Shown: positions 8,777 through 17,678 of the stretch, one piece after another
Position numbering within the stretch: the stretch's first letter is position 1
Layout: the number at the start of each line of letters is the position of its first letter
Source of the DNA: Algicella marina
GTDB taxonomy: Bacteria; Pseudomonadota; Alphaproteobacteria; Rhodobacterales; Rhodobacteraceae
DNA length: 64,000 bases
NCBI RefSeq assembly: GCF_009931615.1
Contig: NZ_CP046620.1
Coordinates: 62,001-126,000, forward strand
Direction: 5' to 3'
Notes under the pieces: generated by a model
What the model saw: only the letters and a program-made list of their open reading frames with translations
Database searches by the model: none
What the model was told of the DNA's origin: nothing
Program-made: the position numbers and the translations under genes

Positions 8777-10384
8777 TCAGCGCTCTGTGAACTTCAACTC
8801 GATGCGGCGGTTGCGGGCGCGAGCCTCAGGCGTGTTCGCCGGGTCCACCGGCTGGAACTCGCCAAAGCCGTTGGCGGCAAGGCGATCGGCAGGAATGTCT
8901 TCGGAATCGATCAGGTACTTGACCACGGAGAGCGCACGGGCCTGAGACAATTCCCAGTTGTCGGCGAACCGGCTGGAGTTGGTCGGAATGTTGTCGGTAT
9001 GACCGTCCACACGCAGAATCCAGTTGATCTCTGGTGGAATTTCACCGCGGATCGTGCGGATGACCTCTGCGACTTCGGCGATCTGATTGCGACCCTCGGA
9101 ACCAAGGAAGGCGGAACCGGGTTCGAAGAGGACTTCGGACGAAAAGATAAAGCGGTCGCCGACGATTTCTACGCCCTCGCGATCGCCAAGGATCTCGCGC
9201 ACACGGCCGAAGAACTCGGAGCGGTAGTTCTCGAGGTTTCTTGCTTCCTCCTCCAGCCGTTTGCGTTCTGCCTCTTCCAGCGCAGCACGGCGTCTTTCTT
9301 CGGAAGCGACCCGTGCGAGAGCCGTGTTGAGGTTGGAACCTAGTGCCTCGATCTGGATCTGCGCGAGTTCGTCCTGTTCGCGGGCCTGATCCAGCAATGC
9401 TTGAAGTGAACTTAGCTGACGGTTGAGTTCCCGGGTCTGCTGATTGAGGAGGGCGACCTGACGCTGGCTTTCGGCGGAGATTTCCTTTTCCTGAGATAAC
9501 AATTCACGCGCCTGTTCGAGGGCAGCATCCTTTTCGGCGACGAGTTCCTCGACGTTTTCATTCTGCGGCTGAGCGGCCTCCAGGCGGCGGCGGGCGGTTT
9601 CGACCGCGGCAAGCATCGTGAGGGTTTCCTGGGCGGCCTTGCGTTCCTCCTCCAGCCGCAGTGACATGGCGGTCAGTTCGGCATCGGAGTCTGCCAGTCG
9701 CTGGCGCAGCGCCTCGGCTGCGGCGGCTTCCACGAGGCGGGACTGCTCAGCTTCGGAGAGGGCGGACTGGCTTTCGTCGACTTCGGCCTGCAAGTCTTCC
9801 GCGTTGCTACGCAAATCGGCAATGAGAGCTTCCATCGCGTCGGCTTCGGCTGCTGCGCGGCGGGCGGCTTCGGCTCCGGCGTCTATCTCTGTGCGCGCGG
9901 CAGCGAGGGCGATTTCGAGGGCTTCGGCATCGCTGACGGCCTCCGCCAGTTGGGTGTCGCGCGCCGCGACATCTGCCGTCAGGTCCTCGTTGCGGGCGAG
10001 CAGGCTAGCAACCTGTTCTTCGAAGCTCGCAATGCGGGCGGATGCGGCATCACGTTCGTCCGTCAGGGTGGAGATCAGTGCGGCCTGGGCGGCAGCCTGT
10101 GCCTCGGCATCGGAAAGTTGGGACGAAAGGCTGCCGACCTGAGTTTCGAGCCGGTCATTACTCTGTTGCTCCAGTCCGAGGGCATCGGCGAGAGTGGCAA
10201 CCTGGCCCGAGAGGTCATTCAGTTCGTTTTCCTGCACGTCAATGGTTTCGCGTAACACGAACTGCACGATCATGAAGATCGAGAGGACAAACATAAGAAC
10301 GAGCAACAGGGCCGTCATCGCATCGACGAAGCCGGGCCAGATGTTGGCCTCGAAACGGGAACCTGATCGTCGCGTCAGCGCCAT
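8777..10384 (-). CDS. MotB/OmpA-like protein with very long periplasmic coiled coil
   Basis: A 535-residue inner-membrane protein. One transmembrane helix (about residues 17-45) contains VDAMTALLLVLMF, which matches the MotB helix including the ion-carrying aspartate (Asp21). Residues of about 50-385 are an alanine- and glutamate-rich coiled coil. The C-terminal domain is OmpA/MotB-like, with RVDGHTDNIP and NWELSQARA, expected to bind peptidoglycan. It lies 3 nt downstream of a MotA/ExbB-type gene and with it should form a proton-driven channel anchored to the wall. There are no flagellar genes nearby. The coiled coil is much longer than in flagellar MotB. The function served by the motor is unknown. 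Confidence 0.88.
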   Translation of the reverse strand: MALTRRSGSRFEANIWPGFVDAMTALLLVLMFVLSIFMIVQFVLRETIDVQENELNDLSGQVATLADALGLEQQSNDRLETQVGSLSSQLSDAEAQAAAQAALISTLTDERDAASARIASFEEQVASLLARNEDLTADVAARDTQLAEAVSDAEALEIALAAARTEIDAGAEAARRAAAEADAMEALIADLRSNAEDLQAEVDESQSALSEAEQSRLVEAAAAEALRQRLADSDAELTAMSLRLEEERKAAQETLTMLAAVETARRRLEAAQPQNENVEELVAEKDAALEQARELLSQEKEISAESQRQVALLNQQTRELNRQLSSLQALLDQAREQDELAQIQIEALGSNLNTALARVASEERRRAALEEAERKRLEEEARNLENYRSEFFGRVREILGDREGVEIVGDRFIFSSEVLFEPGSAFLGSEGRNQIAEVAEVIRTIRGEIPPEINWILRVDGHTDNIPTNSSRFADNWELSQARALSVVKYLIDSEDIPADRLAANGFGEFQPVDPANTPEARARNRRIELKFTER

Positions 10385-10387
10385 TGA

Positions 10388-11551
10388 TCAGCCTCGCAGC
10401 GCCTGACGGATGATATCCGTCAATGCGTTGAGGTCCTGCCGCAACTCGGCGACGCTATCCTGCCGGCCAGCGGCCATTTCTTCGAGAATGCGCAGCATTG
10501 TCGTATCCATGTTGCGCAGGCGCATGCGGCTGTCAGGATCGAGGGCTCCGCCCTCTTCTCCCTGTGCTTCCAGCAACTGAGCGATGCGTTCCTGACCGGC
10601 GGCGACGCGTTCCAGCGCTGCGCCATCGCTGCCGCCGCCGCCGCGCGGTGCTTCGTTAAGTTGCTGTGCGAGTGCCATCACGGCGTCGGTGAGGCGGGAC
10701 ATCTTGGCATCGCTCTCGATGCGGGATTGTTCCGACTGTACGAGCATGGCCTGAAAACTGGCAAGGTTGCCGGCGGCTTGATCGGCGCCACGACGTCCGG
10801 AGACGGCATCGTCGTCACCGGTGAACAGCGAAACCTTGGTGATCGAGGACAGCCATTCCTCCAGTTCGGAATAGAACCGGTTCTGCCCGTGACCGGCGAA
10901 CAGTTCCAGAAGGCCGACGACCAGCGAACCGGCAAGGCCAAGTAGCGAGGAGCCGAAGGCTGTGCCCATGCCGCCCAGTTGCTTTTCGAGGCCACTCATC
11001 AAGTTATCGAAGACGTCGATGGTGTTCTGGCCTTCCTGCGGCGCCAGGGAACGGATGGTTTCGACAACACCGGGAACGGTGATCGCGAGCCCGTAGAAGG
11101 TCCCGAGCAGACCGAGGAAGATGAGCAGGTTGATGATGTAGCGGGTGATGTCCCGTGCTTCGTCCAGCCGAGTGCCGACGGAATCGAGGATCGAACGGGT
11201 GGACGTGGACGTCAGCGAGCGTCGGGCCTCGTTGTCGCGCAGAAGCGCTGCCAGAGAAGCGAGCAGACGGGGAGAAGCGGAGAATTCATGTCCGGGACGG
11301 TCGAGTGCGAAGCCTTCGATCCAGTTTACTGCCGAGGTCAGTGTGAGGACTTGCCAGAAACAGGCGAGGACGCCGACTGCGAAGACGGCAAGAATTACAC
11401 CGTTGAGATAGGGTGATGCGAGGAAGATCGGCGCGATGGACGAATAGGCGAAGAAACTGCCAACTGCGACCAGGCCGAGGATCGTGACCATGATCAGGAT
11501 CTGGCGGATCGGCTGGGAGAATTGCGGCTCTTGTTCGCGGTCCATCAGCAT
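10388..11551 (-). CDS. MotA/TolQ/ExbB-like proton channel protein
   Basis: A 387-residue membrane protein forming the partner of the MotB-like gene that follows 3 nt downstream. Four transmembrane segments are visible: near residues 17-40, near 45-75, then LLIFLGLLGTFYGLAI, and finally AFGSSLLGLAGSLVVGLLEL. The last two are the MotA/ExbB channel signature (GLLGT and the small-residue helix). After the channel there is a cytoplasmic tail of about 150 residues, partly coiled, with a glycine-rich hinge. Unlike MotA there is no recognisable torque-generating loop between helices 2 and 3. The gene starts at ATG 11551, with a second in-frame ATG two codons later. Its promoter region is shared with the divergent SPFH gene. 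Confidence 0.86.
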   Translation of the reverse strand: MLMDREQEPQFSQPIRQILIMVTILGLVAVGSFFAYSSIAPIFLASPYLNGVILAVFAVGVLACFWQVLTLTSAVNWIEGFALDRPGHEFSASPRLLASLAALLRDNEARRSLTSTSTRSILDSVGTRLDEARDITRYIINLLIFLGLLGTFYGLAITVPGVVETIRSLAPQEGQNTIDVFDNLMSGLEKQLGGMGTAFGSSLLGLAGSLVVGLLELFAGHGQNRFYSELEEWLSSITKVSLFTGDDDAVSGRRGADQAAGNLASFQAMLVQSEQSRIESDAKMSRLTDAVMALAQQLNEAPRGGGGSDGAALERVAAGQERIAQLLEAQGEEGGALDPDSRMRLRNMDTTMLRILEEMAAGRQDSVAELRQDLNALTDIIRQALRG

Positions 11552-11670
11552 GGCGGCTCTCGATCCTCGGATGCACTATTTTAGTGTTTTTTCACACACT
11601 ACGCAGGGTTATTGCGCATTCCAACACTCAATTGCACCACATTTGGTTGCGACAAGCGAAGGCGTGGATA

Positions 11671-11699
11671 TTGCAACAGATGGCGACACGGGCCATATA
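11671..11699 (+). promoter_or_regulatory. Candidate sigma-70 promoter for the SPFH-nfeD operon
   Basis: TTGCAA at 11671 is followed after 17 nt by CATATA, with a second overlapping TATAA. The site is 31 nt upstream of the SPFH start codon, leaving room for a short leader with an AAGGA ribosome site. It is called by eye from consensus similarity only. Confidence 0.4.
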
Positions 11700-11729
11700 A
11701 GCAATAACGAATTTGTGAAGGAATTTTCC

Positions 11730-12650
11730 ATGCTTGACGCCTTCTTCGCCCCGGCAGCAGCGCTGCTAGTCTTTGCCCTGATCCTCCTTTACATGATGGT
11801 CAAATCTGTCCCGCAGGGCGAGGACTGGACGGTGGAGCGGTTCGGCCGATACACGCGCACGCTCAAGCCCGGGCTGAACTTTCTCATACCGCTGATCGAC
11901 AAGGTGGGCGCGCGGATCAACATGATGGAGACGGTTCTCGACATCGAGAGTCAGGAAGTCATCACCAAGGATAACGCGATGGTCGTGGCCGATGCCGTCG
12001 CTTTCTACCAGGTGGTGGATGCGGCGCGGGCGGCCTACGAAGTAAGAAACCTGGAGCGGGCACTCTCCAACCTTTCGCAGACCAACATCCGCGCGGTCAT
12101 CGGTTCCATGGACCTCGATGAAAGCCTTTCCAATCGTGATGTCATCAATTCCAAGCTGCTGACAGTGATTGATCAGGCATCGAACCCGTGGGGGGTGAAG
12201 GTGACGCGGGTGGAGATCAAGGATCTGGCCCCGCCGATGGATATCACCGAAGCGATGGGCCGCCAGATGAAGGCCGAGCGCGACCGGCGGGCGGAAATCC
12301 TGATGGCGGAAGGGCAGAAGCAGTCCGCCATTCTGAAAGCAGAGGGTGAACGCGAGGCCCAGATCCGTGAAGCCGAAGGAAGACGCGAAGCGGCATTTCT
12401 CGATGCCGAGGCACGGGAACGGCAGGCCAAGGCCGAAGCCGAAGCGACGCGGATGGTTTCCGAAGCAATCGCAGCAGGCGACGTTCAGGCCGTGAATTAC
12501 TTCGTGGCGCAGAGGTACACAGAGGCATTGCAGAATGTGGCCGCCTCTCCGAACTCCAAGACGATCATGATTCCGCTGGAGGCTTCCAGCCTGCTCGGAT
12601 CCATTCAGGGCATCAGCGAATTGGCCAAGGCGGCCAAGAGCGGAGGGTAG
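11730..12650 (+). CDS. SPFH/Band 7 (stomatin-like) membrane protein, QmcA type
   Basis: A 306-residue SPFH-domain protein anchored by one N-terminal transmembrane helix (residues 5-22) and expected to form a large ring assembly. The ATG at 11730 has AAGGA 7 nt upstream; a longer open frame begins at 11484 but lacks support. The Band 7 domain runs from EDWTVERFGRYTRTLKPG through VTRVEIKDLAPP. It is followed by an alanine/glutamate-rich coiled coil (KAEGEREAQIREAEGRREA) typical of stomatin/QmcA. nfeD follows after 3 nt, the classic paired arrangement. The pair is linked in other bacteria to membrane-domain organisation and quality control. Confidence 0.94.
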   Translation: MLDAFFAPAAALLVFALILLYMMVKSVPQGEDWTVERFGRYTRTLKPGLNFLIPLIDKVGARINMMETVLDIESQEVITKDNAMVVADAVAFYQVVDAARAAYEVRNLERALSNLSQTNIRAVIGSMDLDESLSNRDVINSKLLTVIDQASNPWGVKVTRVEIKDLAPPMDITEAMGRQMKAERDRRAEILMAEGQKQSAILKAEGEREAQIREAEGRREAAFLDAEARERQAKAEAEATRMVSEAIAAGDVQAVNYFVAQRYTEALQNVAASPNSKTIMIPLEASSLLGSIQGISELAKAAKSGG

Positions 12651-12653
12651 GCC

Positions 12654-13139
12654 ATGAACTTGTTTGCGGTTCTGGAAAGTATTTCACCCTGGTGGTGGGT
12701 GGCATTCGCCCTCGTCCTTGGGGCACTGGAAATGCTTTCAATGGCGTTTTTCCTGATAGGTCCGGCATTGGCTGCGTTGATCATGTCCGTTCTGCTGGTT
12801 CTGATACCGACCATGCCGGGTACGGTTCAGGTGGCTATGTTCGCCGCGATTTCCGTAGCTTTGACGTTTGCTTTTCAGGCCTTGCGGCACCGAATTCAGA
12901 ACGAGCAACCTGAACACGGACTGAATGACCGTTCCGCCCGGATGGTCGGGCGGACGGGAACAATTATTTCCTTTTCCCACGGGCACGGTACGGTCGAGAT
13001 CGACGGCGTGCATTGGCAGGCAAAGGCCGACCCGGCAGCAATCGGGATGAAGGCCGGAGCCGCTGTTGAAGTTTCGGCAACGCAAGGTAGCACGTTGCAA
13101 GTCGTGCGTCTGATGCCGGAGGAACAGGCCTCCGCCTGA
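12654..13139 (+). CDS. NfeD family membrane protein
   Basis: A 161-residue short-form NfeD protein. Two or three hydrophobic helices (about residues 10-70) precede a C-terminal OB-fold domain, seen in ARMVGRTGTIISF and the GTVEIDGVHWQAKAD strand pair. It has no ClpP-like serine protease domain, so it is the truncated class (YbbK-like). It is co-transcribed with the SPFH gene directly upstream. Partner NfeD proteins are thought to bind and scaffold the SPFH ring. Confidence 0.92.
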   Translation: MNLFAVLESISPWWWVAFALVLGALEMLSMAFFLIGPALAALIMSVLLVLIPTMPGTVQVAMFAAISVALTFAFQALRHRIQNEQPEHGLNDRSARMVGRTGTIISFSHGHGTVEIDGVHWQAKADPAAIGMKAGAAVEVSATQGSTLQVVRLMPEEQASA

Positions 13140-13223
13140 CACTGCCGTTCAATTTTCGAATGCTGTTAACCCTGTGTGAACCTGCGAAGGGTACCTGCTG
13201 ACGCGAAGGCTTCGGAGGCGGGT

Positions 13224-14372
13224 ATGCGTGCATTTTCTGTGGCAATCATGCTGTTTCTGGCTGCCGTGGTTCCGGCAGCCTCTGACGACGCCTGCCCGGC
13301 GCATGTCGTCGAACCCGGTGACACGTTGGGCAATGTGGCGCTCCGCTACTACGGCACGCGCGCGCAGGTGAAGCTGCTTCACGATCGCAATCGAAACATC
13401 ATCGGCCCGGACCTGAACCGGATCTCGCCCGGGCAGAGGCTATTGCTGCCCTGTGATGACGATTCCGGGCTGCTGTCGGATGCGGCAGACATCGACGCTG
13501 TAGAAAAGCCTGACCCTGCTGCAGCTTCGAGCGGGGAACATGTGGTTTCCGCTTCTTTCGATGATGCTGCCGGGACTGGAGCCGCAGTTGGGGAAACTGA
13601 AGAGCAGGTGCAGGACGAGGCGCCGAGCAACGTGCTCACAATTCTCGCTGGAGGGCCGTTTCCACCGTTTGCGGGTGAAGACTTGCCGGGCGGCGGCATG
13701 ATTGTGGAATTGCTGGAAATGGTGCTGCAGGTATCCGGCGAAACAGATTACACGCTGGGCTTCGTCAATGACCGGGACGCAGCACTTGACTTCGTATTGC
13801 CGAAAGGTGGTTTCGGACTGGCCTTGCCGTGGGTCTTTCCCGACTGCGGTGCTGAAGTGCTGGAGGCGCGAGACGCATCACTGTGCAAAGAATTTGTGGC
13901 TTCTGACGGGTTCTATGAATTTGTCACGGAATTCTATGCGCGTGCGGACAGCGAATTTTCCTCCGTGGTGCTGCCGGGCGGGTTGACCGACACACGCCTC
14001 TGCCGGCCACAAGGACATCCGCTGAAGGACCTTGTGGCATCAGGCCTCTTGCCCGGGCGTCTGACATTGGTACAGGCAGCCGATCCGGAGGCCTGCCTTC
14101 GGGCTCTGGATGCCGGCGAGGTGGACGTTGCTTCCATGGATGCGGCGGTGACAAGGGCGCTCGTGGATCGTATCGAAATCCGCAATCCGATCGTCGTTCT
14201 GGAGAACCTTACCGTTGTCGACCGGCTGCGCGTGCTGGCTTTGCGGGGCGACCCGGAGTCGGACGAGCGAATGACGCGGATCAATGCCGGCCTGCAGGTT
14301 CTCAGTGAAGATGGACGCTGGTTCGGGATCGTCAGCCGACATTTGCGGGGAGACCGCGCAAAGGTGAATTGA
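13224..14372 (+). CDS. Exported LysM domain plus periplasmic solute-binding-like domain protein
   Basis: A 382-residue exported protein with an unusual domain order. The ATG at 13224 has GGAGG upstream and starts a clear signal peptide (MRAFSVAIMLFLAAVVPAAS). A LysM domain follows at about residues 25-75 (VVEPGDTLGNVALRYYG and PGQRLLLP), expected to bind peptidoglycan. A low-complexity acidic linker leads to a domain of about 240 residues resembling family 3 extracellular solute-binding proteins, seen in LTILAGGPFPPFAGEDLPGGG and the GLALPWVFPDC region. No transporter genes are nearby. It may be a wall-anchored binding or sensor protein. The domain match at the C-terminus is by eye. Confidence 0.8.
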   Translation: MRAFSVAIMLFLAAVVPAASDDACPAHVVEPGDTLGNVALRYYGTRAQVKLLHDRNRNIIGPDLNRISPGQRLLLPCDDDSGLLSDAADIDAVEKPDPAAASSGEHVVSASFDDAAGTGAAVGETEEQVQDEAPSNVLTILAGGPFPPFAGEDLPGGGMIVELLEMVLQVSGETDYTLGFVNDRDAALDFVLPKGGFGLALPWVFPDCGAEVLEARDASLCKEFVASDGFYEFVTEFYARADSEFSSVVLPGGLTDTRLCRPQGHPLKDLVASGLLPGRLTLVQAADPEACLRALDAGEVDVASMDAAVTRALVDRIEIRNPIVVLENLTVVDRLRVLALRGDPESDERMTRINAGLQVLSEDGRWFGIVSRHLRGDRAKVN

Positions 14373-14377
14373 ACCCG

Positions 14378-14917
14378 TCAGGTGGTACGCCCGATTTCAT
14401 CCGCCAGCCAGTTCAATTCGGCATCCTTGAGCCCCAGGCGGGAAAGACTCTGGACCGTGTTCAGAAGGTAGTCACGGTTGCTGCCGGCAGGGCCAGCTGC
14501 GCGGGCGATGATTTCTGCCTGATCGGCGAGGGTCAGGTGGCCGCGATATTGGTCGTGCTCGCGGTCCATAACATAGCACAGCGCCTGCACCTCCCGGCCA
14601 TCGGCAAGTTCCAGCGTCTCCACCGACTCCTTGTAGGCAGAGGATACGAGTTCCCGCTCACGCAGATAGGCCAGCACTTCCTCGGCTGTTGCGGCCGGTA
14701 CGTGATATGCGAGTCCCTCACAGGTGCCGCTGTCCTGCCGGTCCAGCGCCAAGACGAGGCCGGGATCCTCTGGCGTACCGCGGTAGACGATTGAGGCCAT
14801 GCAAAAGGACCGATGGTAGCCTGACAGGGTAGCGAGGACGGATTCGTCCGGTTCGAAACCCGGGTTCCAGATAAGGGAGCCGTAGCCGAAAACCCAGAAG
14901 CCATCCGCCAAATCCAT
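14378..14917 (-). CDS. Gamma-glutamylcyclotransferase, ChaC family
   Basis: A 179-residue enzyme expected to cleave glutathione to 5-oxoproline and Cys-Gly in the cytoplasm. The family signature FGYGSLIWNPGF is near the N-terminus. YRGTPEDPG and EGLAYHV follow, and the glutamate expected as general acid lies in the RERELVSSAY stretch. The start at 14917 has an AGGGA element upstream; the frame runs on to 14962. It is convergent with the LysM protein (5-nt gap) and divergent from the DUF2125 gene. Length and motifs fit the ChaC group rather than the plant-type GGACT group. Confidence 0.91.
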   Translation of the reverse strand: MDLADGFWVFGYGSLIWNPGFEPDESVLATLSGYHRSFCMASIVYRGTPEDPGLVLALDRQDSGTCEGLAYHVPAATAEEVLAYLRERELVSSAYKESVETLELADGREVQALCYVMDREHDQYRGHLTLADQAEIIARAAGPAGSNRDYLLNTVQSLSRLGLKDAELNWLADEIGRTT

Positions 14918-14992
14918 CGCTTTCCCTTTCTTTCCTGCACGAAACCCATATCTTGCGCGCAACGTGAACCCAAGCCCCGAAGGGACCGCTTC

Positions 14993-16006
14993 ATGCGCAA
15001 ACTGTTCTTCCTCGTGATCCTGCTGGCCGCCGGCTGGGCCGCCTACTGGTTCGTGGGGTCAACAGCCCAGAGGGCGGCGCTGGAGAGTTGGTTCGCGCAG
15101 CAGCGGCAGGCTGGATGGGTGGCGGAGTACGAGGATTTGAGCGTCGCAGGGTTCCCCAACCGCTTCGACAGCCGGTTTACCGGCCTCGATCTGGCCGACC
15201 CGGGCACCGGCTGGGCGTGGGAAGCACCGCATTTCAACATTCTGGCATTGAGCTACCAGCCCAACAAGGTCATCACGGTTTTTCCGCCCGAGCAGGTCGT
15301 GCGGACACCCGTCGAGACTCTGACTGTGGTCAGCCAGGATCTGCGGGCCAGCGTGCATCTGGAACCCAACACGCTGCTGGGATTGAAAGAGGCGATACTG
15401 GCGATAGACGGTCTTGGCATAACGTCCGATTCCGGCTGGGCAACCGCCATCAGCAGCGGCCAGTTGTCGGTGCGGCGAAGCCCGGAGGGCAATGCGCCGG
15501 ATTTCAGCTATGATGTCGCGCTCGATGCCGCCGATTTCCGCCTGCCGGAGCCGCTGCGCAAGGCCATCGACCCGGCGGGCCTTTACCCCGTAGCTGTGAC
15601 GCCCATCTACCTGCGTATGACGCCCGTCTATGACGCGCCGTGGGACAGACTGGCGGCGGAGGGAGCGACGCCGGCACTGACGGCACTCAATATCCAGAAC
15701 CTTTCCGTGACATGGGGCGAGTTGGAGATGCAGATGCGCGGCAGCCTCGACATCGACACACTTGGGCGCCCGGAAGGTTCGCTGAACCTTGTGGCGCGAA
15801 ACTGGCCGGACATGCTGCAACTGGCGGTGACGGCCGACCTGATCAGTGCTGATCTGTCGCGGACGCTTGAGAGGGGGCTCTCGATTCTGGCGCAGACAAC
15901 AGGTGAAACAAGTACACTGGACCTTCCGTTGCGCTTTGAAGGCGGCTTCGTGAAGCTGGGTCCGGTGCCTATCGGCCGGGCGCCGGTACTTGTCTACAGG
16001 CCCTGA
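14993..16006 (+). CDS. DUF2125 domain protein, membrane-anchored
   Basis: A 337-residue protein of the DUF2125 family, common in Rhodobacterales and of unknown function. An N-terminal hydrophobic segment (residues 3-20) anchors or exports it. The remainder is beta-rich with the family's opening ALESWFAQQRQAGWVAEYEDL and the AGFPNRFDSRFTGLDL motif. The pattern suggests an extended periplasmic beta structure. AAGGGA lies 7 nt before the ATG. It stands alone between a divergent ChaC gene and a convergent EamA gene. Confidence 0.86.
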   Translation: MRKLFFLVILLAAGWAAYWFVGSTAQRAALESWFAQQRQAGWVAEYEDLSVAGFPNRFDSRFTGLDLADPGTGWAWEAPHFNILALSYQPNKVITVFPPEQVVRTPVETLTVVSQDLRASVHLEPNTLLGLKEAILAIDGLGITSDSGWATAISSGQLSVRRSPEGNAPDFSYDVALDAADFRLPEPLRKAIDPAGLYPVAVTPIYLRMTPVYDAPWDRLAAEGATPALTALNIQNLSVTWGELEMQMRGSLDIDTLGRPEGSLNLVARNWPDMLQLAVTADLISADLSRTLERGLSILAQTTGETSTLDLPLRFEGGFVKLGPVPIGRAPVLVYRP

Positions 16007-16012
16007 GGGCTT

Positions 16013-16933
16013 TCAGCGAAGATGTCTGTCCACCGGCGGCTTGCGGCGGAGTGCCCGCTCCCGCGCGAAGGTGAAGAGACCAGTGCCGACGATGATCGCC
16101 GATCCGATGAGAGTGAAGGCGTCGGGGCGCTCTCCGAAGACGAAAATGCCTAGCAGCAGTGCCCAGACGAGAACGGAATAACGGAACGGCGAAACAAAGC
16201 CGACTTCGCCGGTGCGCATTGCCTGAATGCCGAAGATGTAGCCTGTCGTTAGTGCCAAAGCCGATCCCGCCAAGCCTAGGGCCGCGCCGGGAGTAGGTAA
16301 GCTGGATTCGACGAACAGCATGGCAATGCCCGCGGCAATCGTCAGCATAATCGAGGCAAAGAAGGCGATGAAGAACGTGGGGGCCGCGGCGGTAAATGTT
16401 CGCGTCGCCAGATCACGCAGCGTGACGGCAAAAACGGCGACGAGCGCCAGCAGCGCGTAGCCGGTGAAGCCATCGGTTCCGGGGCGGATGATCAGAAGGA
16501 CTCCGCAAAAACCGATGACCGCTGCAAGATAGCGTCGCCAACCGGTCGGCTCTCCCAGAAATAGGGCCGCACCGAGGGTGACGACAAGCGGTAGCGACTG
16601 CATGATTGCCGTCGCATTGGCGAGGGGCATGTGCAGAAGCGCGGTGAGAAATAGGAACGTGCCGACGATCTCTCCTGATGCGCGCAATACGAGTGCCAGC
16701 CGGTCGCCGCCCTGCGGTCTCCATGTAAGAACGCCCTGGCGTGCCGCCAGTACGCCTATCAATAGAGAGGCGATGACGCCACGCCAGAAGATCGCCGCGA
16801 ACAGCCCGATATCAGGCGCGAAAGCCTTGATCAGTGCGTCGTTGAAACAGAAACCTGCCATCGAGAACACCATGAAAGTGGCGCCGCGCAGGTTGTTTGT
16901 ATCGGAGGATTCGGTGGCAGCAGACATGGCCAT
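16013..16933 (-). CDS. EamA/DMT superfamily transporter
   Basis: A 306-residue integral membrane protein with ten predicted helices in two repeated EamA halves. The first half contains RGVIASLLIGVLAARQG and the LPLVVTLGAALFLGEPTGWRR stretch. The second half ends with the FGERPDAFTLIGSAIIVG stretch, the family hallmark. Members export metabolites or take up small solutes, and the substrate cannot be told here. A basic cytoplasmic C-terminal tail follows (RERALRRKPPVDRHLR). Transcription is leftward, convergent with DUF2125. Confidence 0.9.
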   Translation of the reverse strand: MAMSAATESSDTNNLRGATFMVFSMAGFCFNDALIKAFAPDIGLFAAIFWRGVIASLLIGVLAARQGVLTWRPQGGDRLALVLRASGEIVGTFLFLTALLHMPLANATAIMQSLPLVVTLGAALFLGEPTGWRRYLAAVIGFCGVLLIIRPGTDGFTGYALLALVAVFAVTLRDLATRTFTAAAPTFFIAFFASIMLTIAAGIAMLFVESSLPTPGAALGLAGSALALTTGYIFGIQAMRTGEVGFVSPFRYSVLVWALLLGIFVFGERPDAFTLIGSAIIVGTGLFTFARERALRRKPPVDRHLR

Positions 16934-17002
16934 CGCTGTATGCCCGCCGGGTGATAAATGAAAGACGCATTCCAGGAATATTTTTAAACGTCAGTCAGTT
17001 CG

Positions 17003-17533
17003 TCAGTGCTCAGGCGGCCACGGACGTGAATGGTCGGCAGCGATCCACGACTGAACCCAGTCCGGCAGAGGCCTGTTCCAACCCGGCTGGCCGAGGGCTG
17101 TGGTCAGTTCGGTGGGAGGAACAATACCAGATTTGCCCACGAGGGCCGCGCGGCCGAGCGAGGAACTGGTTGTCTCACCGCCGCGTCTGAAACTCTGGAG
17201 TGAATAAACGAAGCGATCATCGTGGCCGAGGAATGTTGTGTGCAGTTCCAGCCTATCCCAGAGAACTACCCTACGGCGGTAACGGACGGAGACACCGGCC
17301 ATTGTGAAACCCCAACCGTGCTTCTTGAGCGCGGAAATGATTCCGGTGCGGATGGCGAGACCGGTACGGCCGAGATCCATCAGCGTGAGGGTCCTGCCGT
17401 TGTTGAGTTCCATGAAGTAGTCGAGGTCCCACGGCAAGCAGGTGACGCGTGTGACATGGGTGCCGTCAAGCGGCAGGGGTGGTGCCTTGCGGGCCGCGCG
17501 CATTTCGAGGGCAGTACGGATGATTGGATACAT
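17003..17533 (-). CDS. Thioesterase-like protein (hotdog fold)
   Basis: A 176-residue protein resembling the 4HBT/THEM6-type acyl-thioesterase group. The core TRVTCLPWDLDYFMELNNGRTLTLMDLGR carries the aspartate and asparagine that line the active site in hotdog thioesterases; it is followed by VRYRRRVVLWDRLELHTTFLG. The ATG at 17533 is preferred over a longer frame to 17605; AAGGA is about 10 nt upstream. The N-terminus MYPIIRTALEMRAARK is amphipathic. The acyl substrate is unknown. yggT is divergent. Confidence 0.8.
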   Translation of the reverse strand: MYPIIRTALEMRAARKAPPLPLDGTHVTRVTCLPWDLDYFMELNNGRTLTLMDLGRTGLAIRTGIISALKKHGWGFTMAGVSVRYRRRVVLWDRLELHTTFLGHDDRFVYSLQSFRRGGETTSSSLGRAALVGKSGIVPPTELTTALGQPGWNRPLPDWVQSWIAADHSRPWPPEH

Positions 17534-17678
17534 AACGCCAGTTTCCTTTGACGTCAGCTTCCTGTGTGGATGGCAGAGTGCAAGAGTGGCCGTGGCGTCA
17601 ACCAACTGGCAAAGCTGCCTCTTGCGAGGACGGACACGGCGGATTAGGTGTTTCCGGCAAGCTATCCGGGAGAATGCC

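Noticed and set aside
8777-11551. Zorya-type defence system (ZorA/ZorB motor)
   Set aside because: The MotA/MotB-like pair recalls ZorAB, but no ZorC, ZorD or ZorE gene is adjacent. The long coil is in the MotB-like partner rather than in the MotA-like tail, and the neighbours are housekeeping genes.
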